DNA of 64,000 nt, from positions 19,737,001 through 19,801,000 of the forward strand of contig NC_083387.1 in NCBI RefSeq assembly GCF_031755915.1, written 5' to 3'. The stretch comes from Ziziphus jujuba. Lineage: Eukaryota > Streptophyta > Magnoliopsida > Rosales > Rhamnaceae. Below are positions 31,886-42,606 of this stretch, piece after piece. Numbering within the stretch: position 1 is the first letter of the stretch; every line of letters begins with the position of its first letter. The notes beneath the pieces were generated by a model. The model saw only the letters and a program-made list of their open reading frames with translations, did no database searches and was not told where the DNA came from. The position numbers were made by a program, and so were the translations under genes.

Positions 31886-34800
31886 TATGTCTCTACACAG
31901 CTTCAAATTCTCTAGTATGACAACTTTTGTAAACATATCTGCTGAATTCTCTTTTGTGTGAATCTTCATTAATCTGAATAATTTATGCTTAGTCACATCG
32001 CGTATCCAATGATAGCGGATATCAATATGCTTTGTCTGAGAATGATACATTAAGTTCTTGCTCAAATCTATAGCACTCTGGCTGTCACAATGTATCTTGT
32101 AGTCCTTCTGCTTGATACCCAGTTTATGGAGTAAAAACTTTAACCACGTCATCTCCTTACCAGCTTCTGTTGCGGCAATGTACTCTGCTTCTGTGGTGGA
32201 TAATGCTACACACTTTTGCAATCTTAACTGCCATGACATAGCTCCTCCAGTAAAAGTTTAAATATAACTTGAAGTAGATTTTCTACTATCAAAATCTTCG
32301 GCCATATCTGCATTTGTATAGCCATGTAAAACTGGATCACCTCCCCCGTAACACAAGCATACTTTTGATATACCCTTAAGGTACCTGAGAATCCACTTGA
32401 CTACTTCTAAGTGTTCTTTTCCAGGATTTGAAAGAAATATGCTCACAGTACTAATTGCATGAACAATGTCTGCTCTAGTACACACCATTGCATATATTAG
32501 AATTCCCACCACTAAAAAATAAGGCTCTGAAGCCATCTCCTCTATCTCTACTTTGGATAAGAGGCACGATCTCTTACTCAACTTGAAATAGTTCGCTAGT
32601 GGAATGCTGACAGGTTTGGCCTTATCCATATTAAATCTCTTTATCACTCTTTCGACGTACTTCTCTTGAGATAGTCATAACGTGTGATTTTTCCTATCTT
32701 GGACTATTTGCATTCCTAAAATCTGTTGAGCAGGTCCCAAGTCTTTCATATCAAATGACTTGGAAAGCTTCTTCTTCAGCTGACTAATTTTTCTTTGCAT
32801 CTTGCCCAACAATCAACGTGTCATCAATATATAGTAAAAATGCAATGAAGTTTCCATCTAAAAATCTTTGAATATAAACACACTGGTCTGCATCAGTCTT
32901 CTTATATCCTTGATTCACCATAAAAGAGTCAAACTTCTTGTACCACTGCCTGGGTACTTGCTTAAGGCCATACAAGCTCTTCGTTAGCTTGCAAACGAGG
33001 TTCTCCTTCCCTGAAACCTCAAAACCTTCTGGCTACTCCATATAAATCTCCTCATGTAGATCACCATAAAGGAAAGCTGTTTTCACATCCATCTGCTCAA
33101 GCTCTAGATCTAAATAGGCTACTAAATCGAAAATAACTCATATCGAAGTCATCTTTACCACTAGTTAGAAAATCTAATCAAAATCAATTTCTTTCTTCTG
33201 AAGGAAACCTTTGACGATCAATCGGGCTTTATACTTCACCACCCTTTCGTTGCCATCTTTCTTGAGTTTGAATACCCATTTATTTTTCAGTGCCTTCTTT
33301 CCTTTTGGAAGATCAACCAACTCATAAGTATGGTTCTTCTATAAAGATTCCATCTCATCTTGCATTGCATGCAATCATTTTTCTTTGTCTTAATGGGAAT
33401 TAGCTTCCTGGTCTTTGGCTCCCCCTCTTTAGTACGTAGGATACATTGAGATTCTGGATATCTCCTTGACGGAATACAGTCTCATTCAGATCTTCAGAGA
33501 AGTGTACCATCGTTTGACTATTGTGATGGTCCTGCAGCTTCTGGTATTTGAGAATCTCCCTGCTCAATATCCTTTTCTCTCTCTTGTTCTGTTTCTGGTA
33601 GTTCTCCATGCACCTTGTCGTCATCTGTGGCGGTTTGTGCTAGTGCTAGATCAGGAACTAAATCATGGGCATTGGTACTAGAAGACTTCATTGTTTTCTC
33701 AATGTCTTCTATAGTCTGGTTTCCTTGGAATACTACATCCCTGCTTCTGATAACCTTTTTTGCTTTAGGATCCCATAATTTGTATCCTAATTCTTTGTCT
33801 CCATATCCAAGAAAGATGTGTAGAGTAGTTCTTGCGTTAAACTTTTGTCTAAGCTCCTTGGATACATGTGCAAAGACTAAATATTCAAATACTCTTAAAT
33901 GAGAGTATGAAGGATTCTTACCAGACCACACTTTCTCCAGAATTTCAAAATTTAGTGGTACTGATGGCGATCTATTAATCAAATAGCAAGTGACATGAAC
34001 AGCTTCTCCCCATAATGACTTTGTCAGCTTAGCCATACTGATCATACTTCTGACCTTCTCCATAATCATCCGATTCATTCTCTCGGCTACACCATTATGC
34101 TGTGGGGTGCGAGGGACCGTCTTCTCATGCTGAATACCATGTCCTCTACAGTGGACATCAAACTCTCGAGAAGTATACTCACATCCATTGTCTAGGCGAA
34201 GACACTTCAACTTTTTTCCTGTCTCACGCTCTACCATGACATGGAACTCTTTGAAATAATCTAAAACTTGATCCTTCATCTTTAGGAAATAAACCCACAC
34301 CTTCCGAAAAACATCATCTATAAAGGTCAGGAAATATCTGTTACCACCTAAAGATTCCTCTTCTAAATGGCCACAAACGTCAGAGTGCACCAGACTAAGT
34401 AACTCTGATATTCTCATTGAAGAGGACTTAAATGAGACTCTATGTTGCTTACCATACAAACAATGATTACAATGATCTAGCACAGCATCCTTGGAAATAG
34501 TGATAAGCTTCTTATTTGTCAAGGTAGACAATCATTTCTCACTTATGTGACTGAGTCTCTGGTACCATAGATTTTGAGATACCTTTCCTTCTATAATGTT
34601 CAGACTATCTGCACAAATCTTCATATGAGTCTTGTAAAGTGTTCCACAAATATGTCCTCGAGCGACAACCATAGTACCTTTTATCATTTTCCATGTACCA
34701 TTGTAAAAGTGGTTACCGAAACCTTCCTTGTCAAAAGCTATTCCTGAAAGCAGATTGAGCCAAAGGTCTGGAACATGTTGGACATCCTTTAAAGTAATTA

Positions 34801-35059
34801 TATGTCTAACATTGGTCTTTATTTAAATATCACTAGTTCCAACGATCTTAGCGAAGCTATTATTTCCCATTTTTACTGTGCCAAAGTCTCTTATTTTGTA
34901 TGTTTTGAAAAACTCTACATGCAGAGTAACGTGATAGCATGTTGCAGTATCAACTATTCATTCAAATTTTTGGCTTGAAGTGTGAAGGCATGATTCTTCA
35001 TGTGTGGAACAATATGCCACTTCTCCTTTGACAGTGACTAAAGTATCACCATCTTTCTT
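31886..35059 (-). pseudogene. Pol of copia element C2
   Basis: Read from 35059 downward. A pre-integrase part carries HHCC-type residues (WYQRLSHISEK ... CNHCLYGKQ). The integrase core at about 34420-34000 shows the triad in VHSDVCGH, CLRLDNGCEY and HNGVAERMNR. RT at about 33350-32260 includes MYGLKQVPRQWYKKFD and LLYIDDTLIVG (YIDD where YVDD is usual). RNase H at about 32240-31890 contains CVALSTTEAEYIAATEAGKE and CDSQSAIDLSKN. Stops and frameshifts occur around 33030-33400 and 32690. The last codons after LKLCRD are not retroelement sequence but an inverted copy of host DNA. Confidence 0.88.
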
Positions 35060-35851
35060 CGGCTGATTGCTTTTCTGTCCCTGCTCTCGCAACATCTTCT
35101 TGTAGTACTTCTTCAAGTGTCCTTCTCAGCTACAATAATAACACTTGTATATTGGCCTCCTTCCATTTGTGGATCTACATCTGCTTTGGATCCTGCCTCT
35201 CCCCCTGTCATGAGTACCTTCTTGCTGTCTCTCTCATTTCTCTGTGACAAGGACATGTGTTTGATCATTATCAGTGTCCTTTCTCATAGCTTGCTTATTA
35301 AATAAGGCATCTGTTATCATAACCATGGTAAGTTTGTCATTCGGGGCCGAATTGCTTAAAGAGATGACTAGTGTCTCCCAGCTATTTGGAAGAGAGCTAA
35401 AAAGTAAAAGTGTCTGTTCCTCATCCCCTAGTTGTAAGTCCATCGCAGACAGTTAGTTTACCAAGTTCTGAAACATACTGGTGTGCTCGACTACAGAAGT
35501 TCCATTCTTCAACTTCAAGTTCACCAAATGCCTCATCAATAAGGCTTTATTCCGAGTAGTCTTGGCTTGGTACATGTCCACCAGCTTCTTCCAGAGGGTG
35601 TGTGCGTCTGTCTCCTGTGCAACATAATAGAAGACATTGTGGTTGATCCATTGTCAGATTTGCCCGATCGTTTTCCTGTTCATCTTCTTCCATTCTGCTT
35701 TTTTGAGGGGATCTGGATTCCTTCCTTCAGCATCTAAAGGGTCAAATAAATCCTTGCAATTTAGAATATCTTTTATCCGAGGTCTCCAAAGTGCATAGTT
35801 GGTGGCAGTAAGCTTGATCATAGCTCTCGAATATGACTCGTCCATTGACAT
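35060..35851 (-). pseudogene. Gag of copia element C2
   Basis: It starts at 35851 as MSMDESYSRAMIKLTATNYA, followed by LWRPRIKDILNCKDLFDPLD, the typical UBN2/gag-type region of copia elements. Stops occur near 35653, 35455 and 35233. The zinc knuckle near 35150-35110 reads CYYCS*EGHLKKYY: a stop lies inside it and the last Cys is replaced by Tyr, so nucleic-acid binding would be lost. Confidence 0.82.
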
Positions 35852-36400
35852 CTTGTCCTACAAAAATTGGAGCTGAATTCAGCAAAATAGAGTCCACCAA
35901 TGTGTCCGAAACAATAAAAAACATTGGGTTTGACTCTTCTCAGGTCATAATCTGAATCTTCGAAATTTGGGACCAAAGTGCAATTTTCAAAAGTTTCGGG
36001 TCAAACTGCAAATATCAAAACTTCTAGAAAAACCTACAAATACCAAAAATATAAGGATATTTTTGCAATTTTAGAAAAGTATTGGACCGGTGCTGATGTG
36101 GTTGATGACGTGGCAGAGAGCTGGCTGATGATGTGGCAGGGTGATGTGGCAGGGTGATGTGGCATGGCTAGGCTCCGAATTCGTCTCTCGACTCGGCTCG
36201 GCTGGGATGCGTGGATGGTGCATGTTGGTTGACCAGCATGTGAAAACTTGCACAGAAAATTTGACCAGCACGTGGGGGTGCATATAAAGGCGGATGAAGG
36301 TCCGGTTGGACTTGTTCTCTTCGTCTCGACGAGATCTACCTTCTAGTATGGTCAAATATTTTGTTTGATCGTTTTGACAGCGAACCCTATACCTGGATCT

Positions 36401-36414
36401 TGGCTCTGATACCA
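36401..36414 (-). promoter_or_regulatory. Primer-binding site of C2 (initiator Met tRNA)
   Basis: The minus strand reads TGGTATCAGAGCCA directly after the LTR end, the standard plant complement of the initiator-methionine tRNA 3' end. Confidence 0.92.
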
Positions 36415-36679
36415 CTTCACGAAAAACACACAAAACTAATATAGAAAAATAAAGAGAGACAAAAGCATGAAAATTAAGAAGAAAAAGATGTACTATAACT
36501 ATAAAATTTATACACAAAAAACTTCTCTCAGCCTTTCTCAAAACCTGTATTGTCTATACTGTGTGTTATATGATACAAGATTGAAAATAAGCATCTATTT
36601 ATAATACTCTCTCTAGGGTTTCTAAAATTGAAACCTTAATGGGCTTGGGTTTTAGGAGATAAAAGGGTGGACCCCCACA
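36415..36679 (-). repeat. 5' LTR of copia element C2
   Basis: On the minus strand it begins TGTGGGGGTCCACCC at 36679 and ends GTTTTTCGTGAAG before the PBS, about 265 bp. A TATAAATA box on the minus strand at about 36605-36597 is a plausible Pol II promoter for the element. No second copy exists at the other end. The inner end lacks a clean CA, so the boundary may be off by a few bases. Confidence 0.8.
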
Positions 36680-37032
36680 ATAGATACCTTTACATACCAA
36701 TGACCAAACACCATCAACTATATACAATGCATTCATGAATCAGTATCATGAAAATTATAATTTATTTAAATTATGAGCAATTATATCCAATTTATAAAAA
36801 GCAAATAAAAATCAACAAGATTGAAAGGTAGGTACTAATCGTATATCATTGCCCTCTCGGTTGAGTAAGCACAAATGGCTCTTTTTTCTTTCTTATGCCA
36901 GAGTGGTGGAACATCTTGACATGACCACTAGCTGAAATTAATTTCTACCAAAAGAAAAATAGAAATTCAAAGAAACACATTTACCAATAATTAATAATAC
37001 AAAATCCATGAGAAATTTCACATAGAACAAGT

Positions 37033-38067
37033 TGTTGAAGTGTGGCAATTTTGCCACTTGATGGTGCATGTCACCGGCTAGCATGCACACCTTGGTATCA
37101 AATCATTTCCTTTTATGAGTTTATATTTTTTTTGTATGTTTTAATTTATGCAAGGTATATTTTGATAATGTTTTGTGCCTAAGTTATGTATGAAAAAGTA
37201 TAGGCAAAATTATGCACAAAAGAGTAGGAATGTTATGCTTGAAATGCCTATGGTGCTGGATTCATAATTTCCAGCAACATTGTTCCACTATTTATCTTAT
37301 ATCTTAGGTTGAAAATGGTTTTTTGGGCTGAAATTTTGAGGGATGTCTACAGACATATATAGAAGACTATGGTTTAAATTTCAGGTCAAAATGACATGGG
37401 AAAGTCCATTTTCTATTCTAAACAGATTGCTATATCTGATGGGCCCAGTATGCAGAGTATGGGCCAGTTTTGGAGCTGTTTGGCCCATGATCCGGTTCCA
37501 GAACTTTCCTAGCTCTTGGAACAATATTTATTGATGACCAAGGATGCTTCAAACCAAGTTTCATAATCAGATACAAAGGGGAACTAAGTAGGTGAAGCTA
37601 GTTTGGTTGTTTACCCAAACTAGTTAAACAATAGGAACTTAGTTCAAACCATGTGCCACTTTTTACTATATTTGGAATAGACATGTTGCAGCTGGTTTTT
37701 GACTCTTTTGTGTATGAAAAGTTAGGTGTTGACCATTTTACTTTTTAAATTTCAAATACTTTACTCATTTTGTAAGCTCACATGCTTGGCATGTGTGAAC
37801 TAGTTGTAATTTCAAGCTTATATTGTAAAATGAATGAAATGGCTACACATCTAAGCCTTATTTTCAAAAGCCAACGTGTTCCTCTTCTTCTTATCTCTTC
37901 TTCAACACCTTAGAACACTTTAGGAACCCTAAAAACCAGAAAACACCATAACCAAAACCTAAAAACACAACTCACACACAACCATTCCCAAGAGCATCAC
38001 CAAAAGCTTGCTTGTTGCTAACACTTCAAGCTAGCTTGCTCTTGGTCATAACCTTCTCACCCCAACA
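37033..38067. mobile_element. Solo LTR of an unidentified LTR retrotransposon
   Basis: The 1035-bp segment begins TGTTGAAGTGTGG and ends CACCCCAACA (terminal TGTTG/CAACA). Both sides carry the 5-bp duplication CAAGT (37028-37032 and 38068-38072). It has no coding content. Orientation and superfamily are not determined. A TGGCAATTTTGCCA palindrome lies near its left end. Confidence 0.85.
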
Positions 38068-38072
38068 CAAGT

Positions 38073-39050
38073 AACCAAAAAACTCTGGCCCAATCACATG
38101 GTTTAGACTGGCTAGCCTTACACATGCTCAGTTAACAAACACTAACATCTAACAATTAAAGAAGCAGATAACAGAGAGAGCGAACAAGTTGACAAACACT
38201 AACATCTACAATTTACTACTTTCATCGACATGCGAACAAGTTTTCTTGGGATTTTTTTTCTTTGGGTGTCCATAAGCGATTAATGTTTCTCTGAATTCAT
38301 TGTCTGTGTTCTAGATTCATAATTAATGTCCGTGTTCTATATATTACTTTGGGTTCATTATCTAATGTTTTAGATTCATGATTAAAGATATTCAGTGTGT
38401 TTTATTTTTATTTTTTTTATTTTTTTTGGTTTAAGGGTTTCATTCTCTTTTTCATTTTGGCCATTGTGAGAGAGCTTCATTCTCAATAGCCTTAAAACAT
38501 GAGGAGTTTTGCTGAAAACCCAGAATAGTGGAAGTTACAGTTGTCATAGACCTGTGAATGCTTCATTCTCTCTCTATTCTCAGCTATTTTTTTTTCTTTC
38601 CTTTTCAATTCCATATAAATGATTAAAAAGAAAACACAATATGACAGCAAAAAAGATGAATACATAGATGAGAATATGAAAAAATAAATGAGAGAAAGGT
38701 AGAGAAAGCTGACACAATAGATTTAGAGAAAGAGAGAAACTCACGGCTGTCTTTGATGATTGTTGTGGCTGCTAATAAACAGATCTACTAGTTCTTAAAC
38801 AATAACACAAAAAAAAAAAAAAATGAAGAAGAAAAAGAAGAAGGAGAAGGAAATCTCACCATTTTTGTCAAATTTGTGCAAACAAGAAGAAAAGCAGACT
38901 TGAGAAGAAGAATGATTTCTATATAGGGTTTATAAGTTAGATTGTTAGGTGACCCATGGAAACAAATGGATCAATTATCTCCTAAGTTAACTAGACTGTT
39001 TCTCCTCCTTTGTGACAACCTGTCCTATTCCTTTTTTTTGTTTTTTTTGT
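38073..39050. other. Intergenic, no gene seen
   Basis: There is a short repeated phrase (ACAAACACTAACATCTA at about 38138 and 38192) plus poly-T and GA-rich tracts. No supported coding region is present. Confidence 0.5.
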
Positions 39051-39235
39051 TTTTAGATTCCAAACATTTCATTGGGACTGTGTCCAATTTTGACCTGGCC
39101 AGTCTAGTGAAATAAACATATCCTAAGGAAGTTTTTGTTACATCGGACTAGCCAGGTCAAGACAGGCCACAGTTCTGGTATAGTGTTTGGAAAGCAAAAT
39201 GGAGAACAGGACAACTGATCCCATTTGATCAGCTT
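39050..39235. repeat. Imperfect inverted repeat, foldback/MITE-like
   Basis: The left arm (about 39056-39112: TTCCAAACA...GACTGTGTCC...TTGACCTGGCCAGTC) matches the reverse complement of about 39143-39200 (TTCCAAACACTATACCAGAACTGTGG...CTTGACCTGGCTAGTC). Weaker similarity continues outward (GACAACCTGTCC versus AGTTGTCCTGTTC). The transcript would fold into a long imperfect hairpin. No clear TSD was identified. Confidence 0.55.
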
Positions 39236-39239
39236 ATCC

Positions 39240-39414
39240 CCTTCGAAGGGGACTGACCTTACCCATCTAAACTCTTGGGTCACTTTTATCCTCCTATTTT
39301 CGAAAAAGCTCTCTTCCTCTCGCTCAAAAGTGTCTTTCGTGGGACCATTCTCTACTTCTCTTCAATTTCTCGCCTGACCGTTCTCCACCCCTCTTCGATT
39401 TGAAACCCTTGGTG
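39240..39414 (+). other. Possible promoter/first non-coding exon of a disrupted gene
   Basis: The CT-rich sequence (CTCTCTTCCTCTCGCTC, CTCTACTTCTCTTC) has the composition of a plant 5' UTR and ends in a good splice donor. No coding sequence is attached. The candidate acceptor-exon at 49260-49300 is separated from it by the gypsy element. This is speculative and based only on composition and splice consensus. Confidence 0.2.
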
Positions 39415-39418
39415 AGTA

Positions 39419-39560
39419 TTGTTCTTCTTCTTTGATATGTTCATTTTCCTTCTTCTTTTTCTTCTTCGATCTAATGTCTTCTTCTCTTTATGTGTTCTTC
39501 TTCTTCTTCTTCTTCGATCTGCTATCTTCTTCTTCTTTTTCTTCTTCTTCGTTTTCCATT
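39419..39560 (+). repeat. (TTC)n pyrimidine-rich microsatellite
   Basis: Repeated TTC/CTT blocks are separated by GATCT-containing phrases (CTTCGATCTAATG, CTTCGATCTGCTA). It lies just downstream of a CT-rich stretch ending CCCTTG|GTGAGTATT, which resembles a plant 5' UTR exon end and splice donor. Confidence 0.8.
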
Positions 39561-40381
39561 TGATTTCTTTAGGGCTTCAATTTGCAAAATTAAGGCTTCT
39601 ATTCTGCACAAATTAGGGCTTCGATTTGCAAGGTAGAAGGCTTAATTTTATGGTCTATATCTATAGCTTTTGAATATAGAGAGTCATCTGAAACTACTAT
39701 GAATTTTAAAGGTAAGATAGTTAAATTTTGCTGTTATAGTCAATTGTTGTCATGTATAATCAAATAGAATGACCAATTCATTTGGATCTTTCTTTTCATA
39801 TTCTAAGCTAAGTTTTTTTCTAGTTTGGTCACACTTTAATTATGGCATCCTAATGTTTTGCAAACCTTGTTTTAGGCTTTTCCAATGTTGTTGGTTTTTG
39901 TTAATTTGTCATGTTCTAGGATTTAGGAGAGGAATTTGTCAGATAATTCTGCTAATATATGTGTCTTTGTTTATAGTGGAAAGATTATACGTTAAAAATT
40001 TGACTCTGTGTCATATCTGAACTCGAGGATTGTTTGATATTACTTTGGCTAAATTTAATTGTTTCATTTTCAATTTGTGGCATTCGAGGGTAGTGATTTT
40101 AATTTTGTTTTCACATACCTGGTCTAGCTTTAAGACTTTACAAATGACATTGCTGTTTCTAAAAATATGGCTGTTGCATCCTCTGAAAAATAAATATGTG
40201 CATAATTATAAGTTTGGTTTGGTGGATTATGATAATTAGTTTCTCTGTAGATATTGCTCACTATTTAAGATTTTGTACTTGACTACTGATATGGAAATTG
40301 TTGTTAAAATAAAATATGTGCTTGGTAGGTAGATGTGAGATGGCTGAATAAGCCATTTTTGTTTTTGGAAATGAAGTATTG
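39561..40381. other. AT-rich sequence, no gene seen
   Basis: T-rich sequence without domain-bearing frames. It could be intronic if the flanking exon candidates are real. It ends where truncated LTR sequence starts. Confidence 0.4.
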
Positions 40382-41467
40382 GGGTACTGATCCTTTACAA
40401 ATGAAGTCAGAACCAATCATAGGGCACACGTTATGAAATTCAAAGACAATTTGGTTAGCTTTATCCAAGGAGTGATTCAATCTCAAGAGGGTATGACTTT
40501 ATCCGTAGATCCAAAACCCATCTTGTGTATCCAAATTAAGAAGGTGAAAATGGACCCGGCAAGCTGTTTTGGTATATTTTTGGATCTTGGACAGCAAGAA
40601 TGGATCTAAAACTTCATGAACTCAATTAATATCACCAAAAGGCCTTGAAATCATGTCAATACAGAGGCAAAAGCAATCAAAGACCACATTTGCGCATAGA
40701 CTTCTTTTTGTCCAAAATTGCTCTCTTTTGGTGTTGGCTTTGACTTCTTTTTTTGTTCAAGTAAGTTTGACTTATTCCAATCAAGAGGCAATATATGAGA
40801 ATCATTATTAATCCTATTTTGCATCCTACATTGTAAAATAGGATAAAGATCCTAAACTAGCTGGAGATTGGATAAAGATAGCTTAGCTGTCAACTAGTCA
40901 ACTAGTTTCCTAATTTGAGTTTGACTTTTTGTTTTAGGAAACTATCATTTATTTTGGATTTTATTTGTTTATTTGCTGGACAAATTAACTTAAGAAAATT
41001 GATATTTTATTATTTCACTTGTAAATTAATTAATTCCTACTTCAAAATAAAGGAGTTAGTTAACTTAAAATAGGATTTGGAAACTAAGTGAAATTCGGCC
41101 ACCATTGTTTCTCTTTGTCATTGGCCAAATTTTACCCTCATAATTTAGGGGTTTTATTTTGTACTCTTAACCTATTTAAAGACTTATTTTTCAATGAGAA
41201 AGCAGCTTAGATATTATTCAGAAAAATATTTGTGAGAAAGAATTCTCTTTGTTCTCTTTGAACACTTAAAATACTTAATAGAAATCAAGTGTTTTAGTTT
41301 GACTTATCAATAGGACATCCATCACCTATTGTGGTGTCTTCATCATATATCAAGGTTTCTACTCACAAGTTAATTAGGAGTTAAGGTTTCCATTAGAATC
41401 TGAACATAATTAAGATCCAGACTAATATAACACGGGTTTAGGAGCAAGTCGACTTAGATTTATATCA
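40382..41467 (+). repeat. 5' LTR of G2, missing its first bases
   Basis: It aligns with 47393-48470 from the phrase GGTACTGATCCTTTACAAATG onward and ends TTTATATCA. The first ~40 bases of a full LTR, which start TGATGAGAATTCGCC in the 3' copy, are replaced by unrelated sequence. A poly-A-signal-like and promoter region lie in the middle, as in the 3' LTR. Confidence 0.85.
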
Positions 41468-41469
41468 TT

Positions 41470-41482
41470 TGGTAGCAAAGCC
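41470..41482 (+). promoter_or_regulatory. Primer-binding site of G2, degenerate
   Basis: TGGTAGCAAAGCC sits two bases after the LTR and differs at two positions from the canonical TGGTATCAGAGCC complementary to initiator-methionine tRNA. Confidence 0.8.
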
Positions 41483-42606
41483 TGGTTTTGTTTGTGTTTG
41501 ATCTATCTTATTTGCTTTATTTTGTTTTGTGTCATTCTACAATTTTAACATTAAGTTAAGGTTGTTTCCTATCTATCCACATTCTGCATATTAAAAAAAA
41601 AAAAAAAACAAATTTTTTGTCTTCATAGCTGAATATATTCTTTATTTTATCTAAATTGTTGCTTCCTAGTTTGTTGGTTGTTTTGCATATTAGTTCTTAG
41701 TAATTTGGTTTATTGTTGATTTTTCTTTGCTGTTTTAATCTTAATTAGTTGCATTTATATATTCCCAAAAAAAAAAAAAAAAAAGGAGTTTGAAAACATA
41801 TTGCATAAATCTACAAATTTTTGCAATTTGTTCTTGTTGAAAGTTGGTCTCGGGTTTGGTGGAATTTTTGGTGTTGGAATTGCAATTTTTGGTGTTGGTT
41901 CTTGCTTATTGGAGTTGTTTTTATATTTTGTGAGTAATTAAATAAATAAAAAAAGAATTAGAAAAGCTGAATAATAAAAAAAAAATTACTGCATAAAAGG
42001 TCGGTTTTGAAGTTTAAAAGGTTTGAATATTGTTTGCTTGAGAATTGTTGGAGTTGTTGCTGTTTCATTCAATATTTATTGCTGGATTTTGAATTTTGAG
42101 TGCTAAAATTGTTTGGATTAAAATTGGTAAAGACTTGGAAAAAAAAAAATTACAAGAACTACAACCCACAACTATTCCATATTTTGTTCAAAATTGTTCT
42201 TGTTCATTGTTTGAATCTCTTTCCTAAATCTGATCCTTCAATTTTTGATTTTTAAATATTCTGGTCTGCTCCCTATTAATTTTAAAAATTGCTTGTTGAT
42301 TTACCTTATTTTTGATTACTTAGGCCAAGACTAGGTTTTCTCAAGTCACTCGGTATTTGTTTGATTTTTGTTGCTGTTTTATTGATAAGTTTAATTAAGA
42401 TATACTTGTAATCTAGTTACTATTTTGTGTGTATTTTAATTAGAACTTTGAGGTAATTCTTTGAGTGGGAAAAGACAAGAGAGTGTGAGCTTAAAAGAGA
42501 GTTAAAAATTGAAACTATTGTGCAAATACGAGTGTCGAGACCTTGTTTGAGTGAAACACGTGAAAGAGTGATTTTTGGTGAGAATTTTTGTGTTATTTAT
42601 ACTAAC

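Larger units (their letters stand above)
31783..36679 (-). mobile_element. Ty1/copia retrotransposon C2, minus strand, with 5' LTR only
   Basis: The element lies in host unit 2 between copies of ATAGA (31778-31782 and 36680-36684). On the minus strand it runs 5' LTR (36679-36415), PBS, Gag, protease region, integrase, RT and RNase H. The 3' LTR and polypurine tract are absent: RNase H sequence leads into a short rearranged patch and then host DNA. Scattered stops make it defective, but the integrase frame is open for 337 codons, so it is younger than C1. The motif set suggests a Tork/Tnt1-type lineage, tentatively. Confidence 0.9.

Noticed and set aside
36401..36414. TGGTATCAGAGCC-like match to a methionine tRNA end
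   Set aside because: There is no cloverleaf around it. It is the retrotransposon primer-binding site, not a tRNA gene.
36071..36541. 156-codon minus-strand open frame
   Set aside because: It spans the C2 LTR, the primer-binding site and the leader and shows no domain. Gag starts further on at 35851.
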